DNA from: a virus
Virus record (IMG/VR): IMGVR_UViG_3300046000_002739
Span: 1 to 29,392 of that record
DNA: 29,392 nt
Strand: one strand, 5' to 3'
In this document: positions 1-6,344 of the stretch, one piece after another
Layout: each line of letters opens with the position of its first letter
How positions within the stretch are numbered: the stretch's first letter is position 1
Notes under the pieces: model-generated
What the model was told of the DNA's origin: nothing
The model's input: only the letters and a program-made list of their open reading frames with translations
Database searches by the model: none
Position numbers and translations under genes: made by a program

Positions 1-1400
1 CGTTTTTGGGTTGCTTCAACATAGTCATCTTCGTCCCGTGACAGCACATCAATCTCAAGCCAGCTTGAGTCTCGCAAGTATCGCAGACCCTGCGTACACG
101 CGTCCACCATGTCGTCGTGCGTCGTGTCGGGGAAGCTGCATATCTGACTGACGAAGCCCTCAGCCCAGTCCCTGACGTATCCCTTCCGGTTACTGCTCTC
201 GGGTATCCACACGCGCTTCGATGCAATGATATTCGATACGATTGAAAGCCGCTGTATTTTGTCAGCCCTTCCCGGATTATAAGCCCGAACAGGAAGGTGC
301 GCCCTCTGCAAGTCTTGAATAAGTGAGATGCCCGCGGCTTTATCCTCGACCAGTATCATATCAACCTTCTTGCCGCCCTTATAGTTGTCCTGCGCCTCAC
401 CCCCGTAGCTGACTTTGTATTCCTCAATGACCTTCGGTCTTAAGTCAGGATACTGCAGACGATCCTGCCACACATCAATGATCATCACCGCCATCGGACC
501 ATCTAGCGGCTTGAATACCCCAAACACAATACACGCAGTAGGATCGTTGACCGTCTTCTCTGTATAAGCACAATCGTATGACTGCAGGATGTATTCAAAC
601 TTCGGAAGCGGCTTCTCAGGGGGCCAGAGGTTGAACCACTCACGCTTAACAATTCCGCCGTCTTCAGCGTCAATTATCTCAGCGTAGATTTCCTGCTTAC
701 CAAGCTTCGTCCCTTCATACTGCAGGATCTGCCGCTGGAACGTCGGGGAGAGGTTCCTGATGTTGGCATACGTCGATGCCCGCGTAATAACCACATCGTC
801 ACCCTCTCGCCCGGATAGCTCAATGATCAAGTCCTTGGGCTTCGGAGTAGTCGTCGCCATCACCCGAGTCCGCTTACCCAGCCGGACAGACAGCATGATC
901 TGGTCCCACGCATCCTGCAGGTAATCCCACGCAGCAAGCTCATCCAGCCAAGCGCCATGCCACTGGGGACCGCGGAAGCGATCAGGCTCACTCGCCGGGA
1001 TGCCCTTGATCAGCGAACCGTTCGTCAGGGTGAGTTCGCTCAGGCTCTTGTTGTAGTCTGCCACAAGCTCAGGGGGGACAACAGAAATGAGTCCAGAGTC
1101 TCCTTCAAAACAGGTTCCCCGGATGTCTGCCGAAGTCGGAGCAGATACCAGCCAGCGGGTCTTAGGTTCGTTCCACGCCCACCACGCAACCTGCTCTGCT
1201 GCCGTCCTAGTCTTTCCTGCGCCCCGTCCTGCCAGCATCAGCCAGATGCTCCACCACTCACCCGGAGGGACGATCTGATGCTTGTGCGCCTTACTCAGCC
1301 ACTTAGCCCTCCACGCCCATGCTATCTGGTCAGGCTTCGGTAGTAATGCGAACTGCTTGGCAGTCTGCGGATCCTTCAGGATGTCCGCTAGATCACTCAT
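1..1400 (-). CDS. terL: Terminase large subunit (3' end beyond window)
   Basis: ATPase-nuclease motor subunit that translocates DNA into the prohead and cuts concatemers. About 466 codons are in the window and the frame is still open at position 1, so the C-terminus is missing but probably short. The translation has a Walker A motif AGRGAGKT at residues 57-64 and a Walker B-like AWLDELAAWD near residue 150. C-terminal RNase H-like nuclease acidic residues lie in QSYDCAYTEK (about 275), VEDKAAG (about 352) and HDDMVDA (about 430). This is the Terminase_6-type arrangement. The ATG at 1400 lies inside the end of terS (8-nt overlap), indicating translational coupling. Confidence 0.95.
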   Translation of the reverse strand, partial: MSDLADILKDPQTAKQFALLPKPDQIAWAWRAKWLSKAHKHQIVPPGEWWSIWLMLAGRGAGKTRTAAEQVAWWAWNEPKTRWLVSAPTSADIRGTCFEGDSGLISVVPPELVADYNKSLSELTLTNGSLIKGIPASEPDRFRGPQWHGAWLDELAAWDYLQDAWDQIMLSVRLGKRTRVMATTTPKPKDLIIELSGREGDDVVITRASTYANIRNLSPTFQRQILQYEGTKLGKQEIYAEIIDAEDGGIVKREWFNLWPPEKPLPKFEYILQSYDCAYTEKTVNDPTACIVFGVFKPLDGPMAVMIIDVWQDRLQYPDLRPKVIEEYKVSYGGEAQDNYKGGKKVDMILVEDKAAGISLIQDLQRAHLPVRAYNPGRADKIQRLSIVSNIIASKRVWIPESSNRKGYVRDWAEGFVSQICSFPDTTHDDMVDACTQGLRYLRDSSWLEIDVLSRDEDDYVEATQK

Positions 1401-1911
1401 CCTGCTTAGTCAACTCAAGGTTCAGTAAGATCTCAGCGAATACGTCTTTGATCTCCACCACCGTCTCAAGCCTCATCGGATTCTCTGCATCACCCGCAAG
1501 CGTCGTCCTGTCTCCGTACTTCCGCGGCTTGAGTTTCGATGCTACCCACTTCCGCGCATCCACCCTCAGCCTATTCCTGTTGATACCTGCAGAGTCGAGT
1601 CTCTCTATACTTCCACCGTCCTCTGTTCTGATGATCTGCATCGGTTCTTCGTCACTGATATGCAGTATCTCATCAGCTAACGTGTCGGCTTGATCCTCCC
1701 TAGCTTTCGTGTACATCTCGCGAAAACTTTGATGCTCTGCAATCCAACGATAAACCGTTGATATGTCAGGCATTCCTTCCGTCTTGATTAGGCTGTTCAA
1801 GCTTTTTCCCTCCGCTATGGCTGTGCATATGCGGATTGCTTGCTCTTGGGAGTATTTGGAGTTAGCGCCTTTGGGGGAGCCACCTTTGTTCTTTTGCGGT
1901 TCAGCTATCAC
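1393..1911 (-). CDS. terS: Terminase small subunit
   Basis: A 172-residue DNA-recognition subunit expected to bind the packaging site and load TerL. Residues about 20-55 form a helix-turn-helix (ISTVYRWIAEH region). A central helical part (FREMYTKAREDQADTLADE) and the stretch RLRVDARKWVASKLKPRKYG are characteristic of phage small terminases of this HTH type. The first in-frame start after the upstream stop is GTG at 1911, with only a weak AAGG about 11 nt upstream. It precedes and overlaps terL by 8 nt and sits just downstream of tandem terminators, so it probably opens the packaging operon. No promoter stands out in the 55 nt before it. Confidence 0.88.
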   Translation of the reverse strand: MIAEPQKNKGGSPKGANSKYSQEQAIRICTAIAEGKSLNSLIKTEGMPDISTVYRWIAEHQSFREMYTKAREDQADTLADEILHISDEEPMQIIRTEDGGSIERLDSAGINRNRLRVDARKWVASKLKPRKYGDRTTLAGDAENPMRLETVVEIKDVFAEILLNLELTKQDE

Positions 1912-1966
1912 GCTTATTTCGCCTTATTTCAAAAGTACGGTCGTTGATTTCATTGGGTTTTTGTGG

Positions 1967-1993
1967 AAATAAAGGCGTCCCGGGACGTCTTTT
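1967..1993 (-). terminator. Hairpin with T-rich tail upstream of terS
   Basis: A near-perfect inverted repeat centred on CGTCCC/GGGACG (stem about 10 bp, almost no loop). On the minus strand it is followed by CTTTATTT. It could terminate leftward transcription from the small-gene operon, or act on both strands, since the plus side also has TCTTTT. Confidence 0.55.
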
Positions 1994-1998
1994 AATAC

Positions 1999-2033
1999 CA
2001 AAAGCCCAGCCCATCCTTGAGGATGGTACTGGG
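1999..2033 (-). terminator. Intrinsic terminator after the leftward small-gene operon
   Basis: On the minus strand CCCAG and CCATCC pair with GGATGG and CTGGG around a TCAA loop, followed by CTTTT. It lies 25 nt past the stop of the last small gene (2058) and directly before the second hairpin, giving a tandem terminator that would insulate terS/terL from early transcription. Confidence 0.65.
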
Positions 2034-2057
2034 TTATAGCACTATGGGAGCAGGGGG

Positions 2058-2213
2058 TCAATTACCCTTCGTGTCTTCCCTACGGAATGCCTGCTGTGCA
2101 GGGTTGTGCTTCGACTTACTCTTGGGAGCAGACTCCCGGGTGAACCTCGCGGCTTTCAGTGCCGGTTCCCTTTGCGCCTTGGGTAACTCCCAAAGCTTAG
2201 ACCATTGCGCCAT
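2058..2213 (-). CDS. Small basic protein, unknown function
   Basis: A 51-residue Lys/Arg-rich protein (MAQWSKLWELPKAQ... ending RREDTKGN). I chose the ATG at 2213 rather than an earlier in-frame start at 2258. A GGGAGA ribosome-binding site lies 6 nt upstream, and the start overlaps the last codons of the preceding gene (stop at 2197) in the usual coupled way for this operon. There is no recognisable domain; the basic, Pro/Ala-containing C-terminal half looks disordered and could bind nucleic acid, but that is speculation. It is the last gene before the tandem terminators. Confidence 0.6.
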   Translation of the reverse strand: MAQWSKLWELPKAQREPALKAARFTRESAPKSKSKHNPAQQAFRREDTKGN

Positions 2214-2379
2214 TTTTAATCTCCCGAAGAATGTCCGCGCTATCAGACTCCAGATCAATCACCATGTGACTAAGAGATCCGGACATATACATTGACTCGA
2301 TCACAATCGAGGCTTTCTTGCCATCCAAGCTGTGCGTCACCAAAACCCCGGTCACGCTTGGGATCAAGATTTTTAGCAT
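2197..2379 (-). CDS. Small hypothetical protein
   Basis: A 60-residue acidic protein with alternating hydrophobic residues typical of a small beta-rich fold (MLKILIPSVTGVLVTHSL) and a C-terminal helix (DSADILREI). The start has a strong GGAGG site 7 nt upstream and overlaps the end of the preceding gene by 7 nt. I recognise no family. It belongs to the promoter-driven leftward cassette starting near 2900. Confidence 0.65.
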   Translation of the reverse strand: MLKILIPSVTGVLVTHSLDGKKASIVIESMYMSGSLSHMVIDLESDSADILREIKNGAMV

Positions 2380-2624
2380 GACAACGCCTCCATCTTCTTT
2401 TCGACCTCTGCCAACTTAGCCTTCAACTCCGCCCTCTCTGCCGCCAAATGCTCTTCCCGCGCATCCTTGATTGCAAATTCCTTGGGCATGTCAAATTCGA
2501 CATCAATCTCTTTTACAAACTGATAAGCAGGATTCTGCTTGTCCATCCTGAGAGAGTAAATTGCAAACACGCCCGTTTTTTCCCAAGCGTACTGAACGTA
2601 AAATATATTTGCTTTGATAATCAT
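2373..2624 (-). CDS. Small hypothetical protein with C-terminal coiled coil
   Basis: An 83-residue protein. The N-terminal half has beta-strand character (IFYVQYAWEKTGVFAIYSL); residues about 52-80 (AREEHLAAERAELKAKLAEVEKK) form a highly charged heptad-like helix, probably a dimerising coiled coil. AGGAGA sits 6-7 nt before the ATG, within the GATTAGGAGATT leader repeated in this region. A strong GGGGGC-TTCG-GCCCCC hairpin lies just upstream, between it and the previous gene. Function unknown. Confidence 0.7.
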   Translation of the reverse strand: MIIKANIFYVQYAWEKTGVFAIYSLRMDKQNPAYQFVKEIDVEFDMPKEFAIKDAREEHLAAERAELKAKLAEVEKKMEALSC

Positions 2625-2644
2625 TTGAATCTCCTAATCATATT

Positions 2645-2660
2645 GGGGGCCGAAGCCCCC
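2645..2660 (-). other. GC hairpin with UUCG loop between two small genes
   Basis: A perfect 6-bp GC stem (GGGGGC/GCCCCC) closed by TTCG on the minus strand. It sits between the stop at 2669 and the ribosome-binding site of the gene starting at 2624. There is no U-tract, so an mRNA-stability, processing or partial-attenuation element fits better than an intrinsic terminator. Confidence 0.6.
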
Positions 2661-2668
2661 GGGTTTAT

Positions 2669-2878
2669 TTAAGCTGCTGCCAATTCTTTTTCGTAAGCGG
2701 CGAAGTGCATTTCCATCGGACGGGCAAACTTCTGCGGGTTGCTGCCACGCTCCAACCCCAAAAGATAAATTGCCAGTTCTTTGGTCGGAGCAAATTCCGC
2801 ATCACCCACTTGACCGAAGTTATCAACTGCAAAGCAGTACCAGAGCCGTGTGCTTTTGTCGTAGTAAGTTTGAAACAT
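2669..2878 (-). CDS. Small hypothetical protein (first gene of a promoter cassette)
   Basis: A 69-residue, Tyr/Phe-rich protein (MFQTYYDKSTRLWYCFAVD...) ending in an Ala/Glu-rich helix. The strong GATTAGGAGATT ribosome-binding region precedes the ATG. It is the first gene downstream of the operator-bearing promoter at 2916-2944, so its expression should follow the phage regulon described in the findings. The fold suggests a short beta-sheet followed by a helix; no family is recognised. Confidence 0.7.
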   Translation of the reverse strand: MFQTYYDKSTRLWYCFAVDNFGQVGDAEFAPTKELAIYLLGLERGSNPQKFARPMEMHFAAYEKELAAA

Positions 2879-2915
2879 CAGAATCTCCTAATCGTTGTTG
2901 GATACTACAGAACAG

Positions 2916-2944
2916 AGTGTACGCCTGTCCGTATAACAGTGCAA
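2916..2944 (-). promoter_or_regulatory. Sigma70-type promoter with degenerate phage operator
   Basis: On the minus strand TTGCAC, a 17-bp spacer and TACACT. The spacer carries ATACGGACAGGCGTAC, a degenerate form of the palindrome ATACGGA-AG-TCCGTAT seen at 12851-12866. The downstream leader TCTGTAGTA is shared with the promoters at 4042-4070 and 4647-4675. Drives the gene starting at 2878. Confidence 0.7.
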
Positions 2945-2957
2945 GGATTATTTGCAC

Positions 2958-3062
2958 CTAAAATGGGGCTGGAATTTCCGGAGGGGGAGGAGGATTCTTG
3001 ATGGCCTTTCCGAAGGGCCAGCCGTAGCGAGGTGTAATTATTACGCGGGTAATTTTTGGCAT
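2958..3062 (-). CDS. Tiny proline-rich ORF
   Basis: A 34-codon ORF starting at ATG 3062 with AGGGG 6 nt upstream, directly after the gene ending at 3072. The translation MPKITRVIITPRYGWPFGK continues to a C-terminus with five consecutive prolines and ends PAPF. It also spans a TGGCC/GGCCA hairpin (3002-3020). A good ribosome-binding site and operon position argue for expression, but at this length chance cannot be excluded. It ends 14 nt before the -35 of the next promoter. Confidence 0.45.
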   Translation of the reverse strand: MPKITRVIITPRYGWPFGKAIKNPPPPPEIPAPF

Positions 3063-3071
3063 TGCATACCC

Positions 3072-3491
3072 CTAAAATTCTGAAGGCTTTGGTGCTTCCA
3101 CTACAGCTACCACAAATTTCTTCCTACATTGCTCAAGTGCCATGTCGCACTGTTTCTGCGAAATGGTAAGCGTATCTTTTCTTGCATCCCCCCATAATTT
3201 TGTTATTTCCACATCTACTAAAAACCAACATGAAAACCCCCTTTCGATCTTGAATATATTCAAGCTGCGAGGGAATCCGTAAGACGAACTCACGGTGCCG
3301 CCGCTCATGCCTGTTGCAGTTGCTCCGGATCGATAATTTTTAAGGATATTAAGCGCGTTAAGCTGCGCCTCCATTGCCTTAGCTAGAGCTAGAACATCTT
3401 TGTGGGTTGCGGTATGGGCAACACACCTTCCGTTTATTTTTTTAAACACTTCATCGATTAGTTTTGGCGAACGACCAATTTTGATTCTCAT
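3072..3491 (-). CDS. Hypothetical phage protein
   Basis: A 139-residue protein. I chose the ATG at 3491 (MRIKIGRSPKLIDEVFKKI), which overlaps the stop of the upstream gene as ATGA, over an earlier in-frame start at 3536 lying inside that gene. The N-terminal half is helical and basic. The C-terminal half (NIFKIERGFSCWFLVDVEITKLWG...) looks beta-rich, and the final helix contains two cysteines (CDMALEQC). No family recognised; translationally coupled member of the leftward small-gene operon. Confidence 0.7.
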   Translation of the reverse strand: MRIKIGRSPKLIDEVFKKINGRCVAHTATHKDVLALAKAMEAQLNALNILKNYRSGATATGMSGGTVSSSYGFPRSLNIFKIERGFSCWFLVDVEITKLWGDARKDTLTISQKQCDMALEQCRKKFVVAVVEAPKPSEF

Positions 3492-3703
3492 GATGCCTCC
3501 AACTCTGCAATGGCTTCTTCTTCTGTCTCGCCCCATCCGATCTGGTCACCCGGCTCGTAACCCTCGTAGACTGCAGACCAATCGCAGTTACTGCTATGGA
3601 TGGGGGGATTTACAAACTCGGTGATGATAAGTCGATCCAGATTCATTGGATTCATCCCGAATGCAGGCATTCTTGTTTCCCACGGGTCGCCATCAAATTC
3701 CAT
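3488..3703 (-). CDS. Small acidic phage protein
   Basis: A 71-residue acidic protein. The C-terminal stretch CDWSAVYEGYEPGDQIGWG followed by TEEEAIAELE is a pattern I associate with small phage accessory proteins of unknown function: a short strand followed by an acidic helix. AAGGGG lies 7 nt before the ATG at 3703. The gene follows the upstream gene without a gap (stop at 3706) and overlaps the next by 4 nt (ATGA). Role unknown. Confidence 0.75.
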   Translation of the reverse strand: MEFDGDPWETRMPAFGMNPMNLDRLIITEFVNPPIHSSNCDWSAVYEGYEPGDQIGWGETEEEAIAELEAS

Positions 3704-3705
3704 GT

Positions 3706-3999
3706 TTATCCCCTTGCCGTTGTCTTGACAGCGAAAATTGCAATCGTGCTGGTGTACTTAGCCACTACATCATCACCGATCTTAAGATCCTTGATCATCT
3801 TGCCGTAGTTGACCTGCTTGCGGTCGGAGGAAACTACAGTTGCGCGGAACAGTGCGCCATCAAATTGGTTTTCACCACCGGGAGCAGTTGCCGTCTCCCT
3901 CAACTCCTTCTTGATCTTCTCGGCATCAACCGTGAGATCAGCAATCTGCGCCAGCAGCGCACCCAGAACATCAATTTTATTCATTACGCCTACGTCCAT
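3706..3999 (-). CDS. Hypothetical phage protein, helical N-terminus
   Basis: A 97-residue protein. Residues about 8-38 form an amphipathic helix (LGALLAQIADLTVDAEKIKKE). The C-terminal part, GALFRATVVSSDRKQVNYGK and a following V(V/A)-rich strand ending AVKTTARG, resembles the C-terminal region of phage proteins in recombination or early regions; I cannot assign a family with certainty. AGGAGA lies upstream of the ATG. It is the first gene after the operator promoter at 4042-4070. Confidence 0.75.
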   Translation of the reverse strand: MDVGVMNKIDVLGALLAQIADLTVDAEKIKKELRETATAPGGENQFDGALFRATVVSSDRKQVNYGKMIKDLKIGDDVVAKYTSTIAIFAVKTTARG

Positions 4000-4041
4000 G
4001 TCAATCTCCTAATCTCAGTGAAGTGGGTTACTACAAGACAG

Positions 4042-4070
4042 ATAGTACGGAAGTCCGAACAGGCTGTCAA
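4042..4070 (-). promoter_or_regulatory. TTGACA-17-TACTAT promoter with operator
   Basis: On the minus strand a perfect -35 (TTGACA), a 17-bp spacer containing TTCGGACTTCCGTA, and -10 TACTAT. The -35 to -10 sequence is identical to the promoter at 4647-4675, and the leader TGTAGTAACC is conserved. Drives genes 3999 to 2958. Repressor binding inside the spacer would block RNA polymerase. Confidence 0.82.
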
Positions 4071-4083
4071 CAACTATTTAACA

Positions 4084-4096
4084 GGGGGTTTCCCCC
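4084..4096 (-). other. Short G/C hairpin ahead of an operator promoter
   Basis: GGGGG-AAA-CCCCC on the minus strand, just after the gene ending at 4105 and just before the -35 at 4070. It is followed by TGTTAAATAG rather than a U-tract, so it is at best a weak terminator or 3'-end protector. Confidence 0.4.
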
Positions 4097-4104
4097 CTCC
4101 CTCA

Positions 4105-4605
4105 TTAGAAGTTGTAGTCGTAGAACTTTACCGGCTCGTCGTCCAGAATGTACCTACCAAACTTTCCCGTCCATCCCTTCTTGCCAAGGCGAATACGGAT
4201 TACCGGGTTGCTTGGGTTGCTCTTGATGATCCACTTCTGGTCGCGCTGGTTTGAACAGTGTGCGCTGAAGCCACCGACATGGAATTCCATCTTTACGGAC
4301 TCATCACGCTCTGCGTCCATCTCGCGGATCTCAATCGTCTTGTCGCTGATCCGGCGAACAATTTCATACGGCTCTACGTCGCTGTAGCCGATCAGGTTGG
4401 CAAACTTCTCCTCCCCAACGGTAAGCATCGCTACCCGTTCTCCATCGTGCAGGATGGCGATGTGGCTGCCGCCAAGGTACGCTGTGTAGTCATCCGTCAT
4501 CATTATGTCCAGCAGCGTCTTTGCTTGCTGAAGAGTCTTGCAATGGGCAACACGGTTAGCCCAAGCCTTGCCAGAGAAATCTTCTTTTTCGATGGTTACT
4601 TGCAT
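4105..4605 (-). CDS. Hypothetical phage protein, 166 residues
   Basis: A 166-residue protein. The first ATG (4611) directly abuts the AAGGAG sequence, so the second ATG at 4605 (MQVTIEKEDFSGKAW), 6-7 nt away, is the better start. The body is mixed alpha/beta, with a His/Cys-containing stretch (FHVGGFSAHCSNQRDQKWI) and a basic segment RIRLGKKGWTGKFGRYIL near the end. I recognise it only as a phage-type protein of unknown role. It is a single-gene module with its own operator-controlled promoter. Confidence 0.75.
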   Translation of the reverse strand: MQVTIEKEDFSGKAWANRVAHCKTLQQAKTLLDIMMTDDYTAYLGGSHIAILHDGERVAMLTVGEEKFANLIGYSDVEPYEIVRRISDKTIEIREMDAERDESVKMEFHVGGFSAHCSNQRDQKWIIKSNPSNPVIRIRLGKKGWTGKFGRYILDDEPVKFYDYNF

Positions 4606-4646
4606 GGTCATCTCCTTAATTTCATGAATTGGTTACTACAGAACCG

Positions 4647-4675
4647 ATAGTACGGAAGTCCGAACAGGCTGTCAA
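4647..4675 (-). promoter_or_regulatory. TTGACA-17-TACTAT promoter with operator (copy 2)
   Basis: Minus-strand -35 TTGACA, a 17-bp spacer with TTCGGACTTCCGTA and -10 TACTAT, identical over that span to the promoter at 4042-4070. Drives the gene starting at 4605. It lies just downstream of the intrinsic terminator at 4701-4730, so this unit is transcriptionally independent of the nuclease block. Confidence 0.82.
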
Positions 4676-4700
4676 CACTTATTTGCAACTATTTTTGACG

Positions 4701-4730
4701 AAAAAAAACCCCGTCACCGGAGTGCGGGGT
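4701..4730 (-). terminator. Intrinsic terminator of the leftward nuclease block
   Basis: Minus strand: ACCCCG/CGGGGT stem around an 11-nt loop, followed by eight T. It lies 40 nt past the stop of the HNH-like gene (4771). A second stem (GCAGG.GCAT/ATGC.CTGC, 4735-4759) sits immediately before it. Confidence 0.88.
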
Positions 4731-4770
4731 AAAAGCAGGGCATCGGGGAGAATGCCTGCTGGGAGTGGGA

Positions 4771-5037
4771 CTATTTTATCGCGTCCATCACCCTCTCAAT
4801 CGTCACATTCAAAGCATCGAATTCGTCCATCTTCCTAATAGCCCACGCCCGCTTCTGACCGTGGATTCCAAGGAACGGGTTCCGGTGACAGTCCTCACAT
4901 AAGGCTACCGCGGTGTACTGAGCGCCTTGCTTGATGTGGTGAGCCTCAGAGCCTTTCCTTGAGTCACAGACAGAGCAGGGAAGCTCTTTCACCAATCCAA
5001 GGTACGCCCTCTCTCTTGCATTGAGTTTATTGTTCAC
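4771..5037 (-). CDS. HNH-type nuclease, P1 Ref-like
   Basis: An 88-residue protein with the Cys/His pattern of small HNH/Ref-like nucleases: CSVC at residues 21-24, AHHI about 32-35, CEDCH about 47-51 and a downstream IHG. Ref (phage P1) is a RecA-dependent nuclease; Ref-like or NinX-type proteins in other phages assist recombination. Assignment is by motif only. The start is GTG at 5037, overlapping the upstream stop (GTGA), so it is translationally coupled. It is the last gene before the terminator at 4701-4730, and its neighbour two genes upstream is another nuclease, suggesting a DNA-processing set. Confidence 0.78.
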   Translation of the reverse strand: MNNKLNARERAYLGLVKELPCSVCDSRKGSEAHHIKQGAQYTAVALCEDCHRNPFLGIHGQKRAWAIRKMDEFDALNVTIERVMDAIK

Positions 5038-5363
5038 CGCAGGATCCTGTCTACTTCACGATTTGAAGCTTCCTGCGTTCGCCACACATCTATCCTGTCT
5101 TTGGCAGCTTCAATCTGCAGCCTCAACTGCTCCTCCTCAAACACCCACTTCTTCAAATTATCAAGAAGCTCTTTGTATTTCGGGTGCGAATACGCAAAAG
5201 CTTCTTTGTCCGCAATGTTCTTTCCCGGAGCCTCAAGGTACAGCATCGACTTCAAGCTCTTCCTGTACTCCTCACACCACCTTCGCTCACTCTTCACCCT
5301 CGCGTATTCACTTGCATTCTTCAGGATGAAGTCCACCGCCGCATTGGGATTTATCTCGTTCAT
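5034..5363 (-). CDS. Helical hypothetical protein
   Basis: A 109-residue, almost wholly helical, highly charged protein (ARVKSERRWCEEYRKSLKSM; later WVFEEEQLRLQIEAAKDRID), probably a coiled-coil oligomer. Small coiled-coil proteins of this look sit beside recombination nucleases in many phages, but I cannot name a family. GGAGATGATTC precedes the ATG at 5363. It overlaps the end of the upstream nuclease gene by 56 nt and the next gene by 4 nt. Confidence 0.75.
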   Translation of the reverse strand: MNEINPNAAVDFILKNASEYARVKSERRWCEEYRKSLKSMLYLEAPGKNIADKEAFAYSHPKYKELLDNLKKWVFEEEQLRLQIEAAKDRIDVWRTQEASNREVDRILR

Positions 5364-5670
5364 GAATCATCTCCTTAATCAATAGAATTCCAGAACCGTC
5401 TTTAACCATCTTTCCTGTGAATCGGAGGACAGACCAGCCAAGCCTTACCGCCTCGTTATACTTCTCACAGTCCTTTTCGTACCCACTGCCCCTAGTGTGC
5501 CTGCCACCACTGTAAGTCCCGCCTTCAATTTCTGCAGCTATCATTCGTGAGGGCCAAGAAAAGTCAAACCGCCAGCGCCTCGTCGGATGGAAACGATGCT
5601 CCATCAAGTACCCATCAAGCTTCAGGAGTTGAACCTGCGCTAAGAAAGAGAGTTCGAGTCCACTTCCCAC
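5308..5670 (-). CDS. PD-(D/E)XK-like endonuclease
   Basis: About 120 residues. The core RFHPTRRWRFDFSWPSRMIA then EIEGGTYSGGRHTRGSGYEKD and WSVLRFTGKMVKDG matches a widespread phage nuclease family related to DUF559/VSR-like folds. The catalytic set is probably the Asp of RFDF and the Glu of AEIEGG, and the conserved GGRHTRG-EKDCEKYN stretch is also present. I prefer the GTG at 5670 (GGGGAG 8 nt upstream). The frame is open back to 5853, but that part lies inside the preceding gene and looks like a shadow. A role in recombination or Holliday-junction processing is plausible, not shown. Confidence 0.8.
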   Translation of the reverse strand: MGSGLELSFLAQVQLLKLDGYLMEHRFHPTRRWRFDFSWPSRMIAAEIEGGTYSGGRHTRGSGYEKDCEKYNEAVRLGWSVLRFTGKMVKDGSGILLIKEMIHERDKSQCGGGLHPEECK

Positions 5671-5957
5671 CTTCCCAACTCCCCGCGGTTTCCCAGATTC
5701 CACTGACTCAGGATGTCCCTCTCTAACCGATTCCTTCTCGCCGGGACTTTGTTTAGAAAGTCTTGCAGCCACTGACGTCCAGCTTTGCCGCGACTTACTC
5801 TTTCCGCGATTAGGGATCTGACCTCGCAGCGGTGCCGATACTTTTCGGACCATTTATAGCCTCTCTCTGCCGCTTTAATGATGCTTCGATCATCTGATCT
5901 TCCACCATCAGACACCTCTTGCACACCTTCTGCAAATAAGTCGAGCGTAGGTTCCAT
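5640..5957 (-). CDS. Small phage protein, DUF7696-like
   Basis: A 105-residue protein. The stretch YRHRCEVRSLIAERVSRGKA, a helical middle and the ending QWNLGNRGELGRWE recall a small phage family with the pattern RHxCEVR ... QWxxGNRGExGxW (DUF7696, from memory). The ATG at 5957 has an AAGGAG 12 nt and an AAGGG directly upstream. Its first 49 codons overlap the preceding gene and its last 10 overlap the nuclease, an unusually long shared stretch. Residues before about 38 are low in pattern, so a later non-ATG start (for example GTG at 5915) is possible. Confidence 0.68.
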   Translation of the reverse strand: MEPTLDLFAEGVQEVSDGGRSDDRSIIKAAERGYKWSEKYRHRCEVRSLIAERVSRGKAGRQWLQDFLNKVPARRNRLERDILSQWNLGNRGELGRWEVDSNSLS

Positions 5958-6322
5958 CCCTTTTTTATCTCCTTTCCCTCTTTCCTAACCTCAGAAACAA
6001 TCCCACAAAGAGAATCACCAGCCTTTGCAAAGTCCTGAAATAATTTACCCTCGTCTTCAGGCTTTACGATGTGAGAGAGAATTTTCGTTCGTGTTTTATA
6101 TATAAGGTACATTTTTGTTTGCCCCATTTTTATGCCGCCCCTACGCAGTTCCAAAAACTTAGCGGCGCTCTCCAGCATTACCTCCGTTCCAACTATTCTT
6201 TCCCTCCATCCTTCTTCCAAAGGCCAACGTACCCGCAAATAACTCAATTGACGAGCATTCCATCCCCCTGCTTGGCTTTTCCCTTGCTCTATCAGTTCTT
6301 CAGTTATTTTTACTTTAGCCAT
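5810..6322 (-). CDS. Hypothetical phage protein
   Basis: A 170-residue basic protein. Residues 5-45 (ITEELIEQGKSQAGGWNARQ, then LSYLRVRWPLEEGWRERIVG) form a short domain I associate with small phage proteins of unknown function, in which a GGWN/QL...WP..GW pattern recurs. The rest is helical and lysine-rich, with two close cysteines (VCKRCL). The ribosome-binding site is weak (AAATAGAAAAA before ATG). It is the first gene downstream of the structured RNA at 6572-6719. The last 148 nt overlap the next gene, so the C-terminus would be coding in two frames. Confidence 0.7.
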   Translation of the reverse strand: MAKVKITEELIEQGKSQAGGWNARQLSYLRVRWPLEEGWRERIVGTEVMLESAAKFLELRRGGIKMGQTKMYLIYKTRTKILSHIVKPEDEGKLFQDFAKAGDSLCGIVSEVRKEGKEIKKGWNLRSTYLQKVCKRCLMVEDQMIEASLKRQREAINGPKSIGTAARSDP

Positions 6323-6344
6323 TTTTTCTATTTCATTTATTATT

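Noticed and set aside
957-1343. Plus-strand 128-codon open frame
   Set aside because: Lies antisense to the well-supported terL frame (Walker A, Walker B and nuclease motifs); composition is that of a reverse shadow.
3646-4254. Plus-strand 202-codon open frame
   Set aside because: Opposes three minus-strand genes and two matching promoters with good ribosome-binding sites; the translation is Cys/Leu/Ser-rich shadow-like sequence.
5101-5385. Plus-strand 94-codon frame over the helical gene
   Set aside because: Ser/Leu/Phe-rich antisense of a Lys/Glu-rich helical protein; no ribosome-binding site in an operon context.
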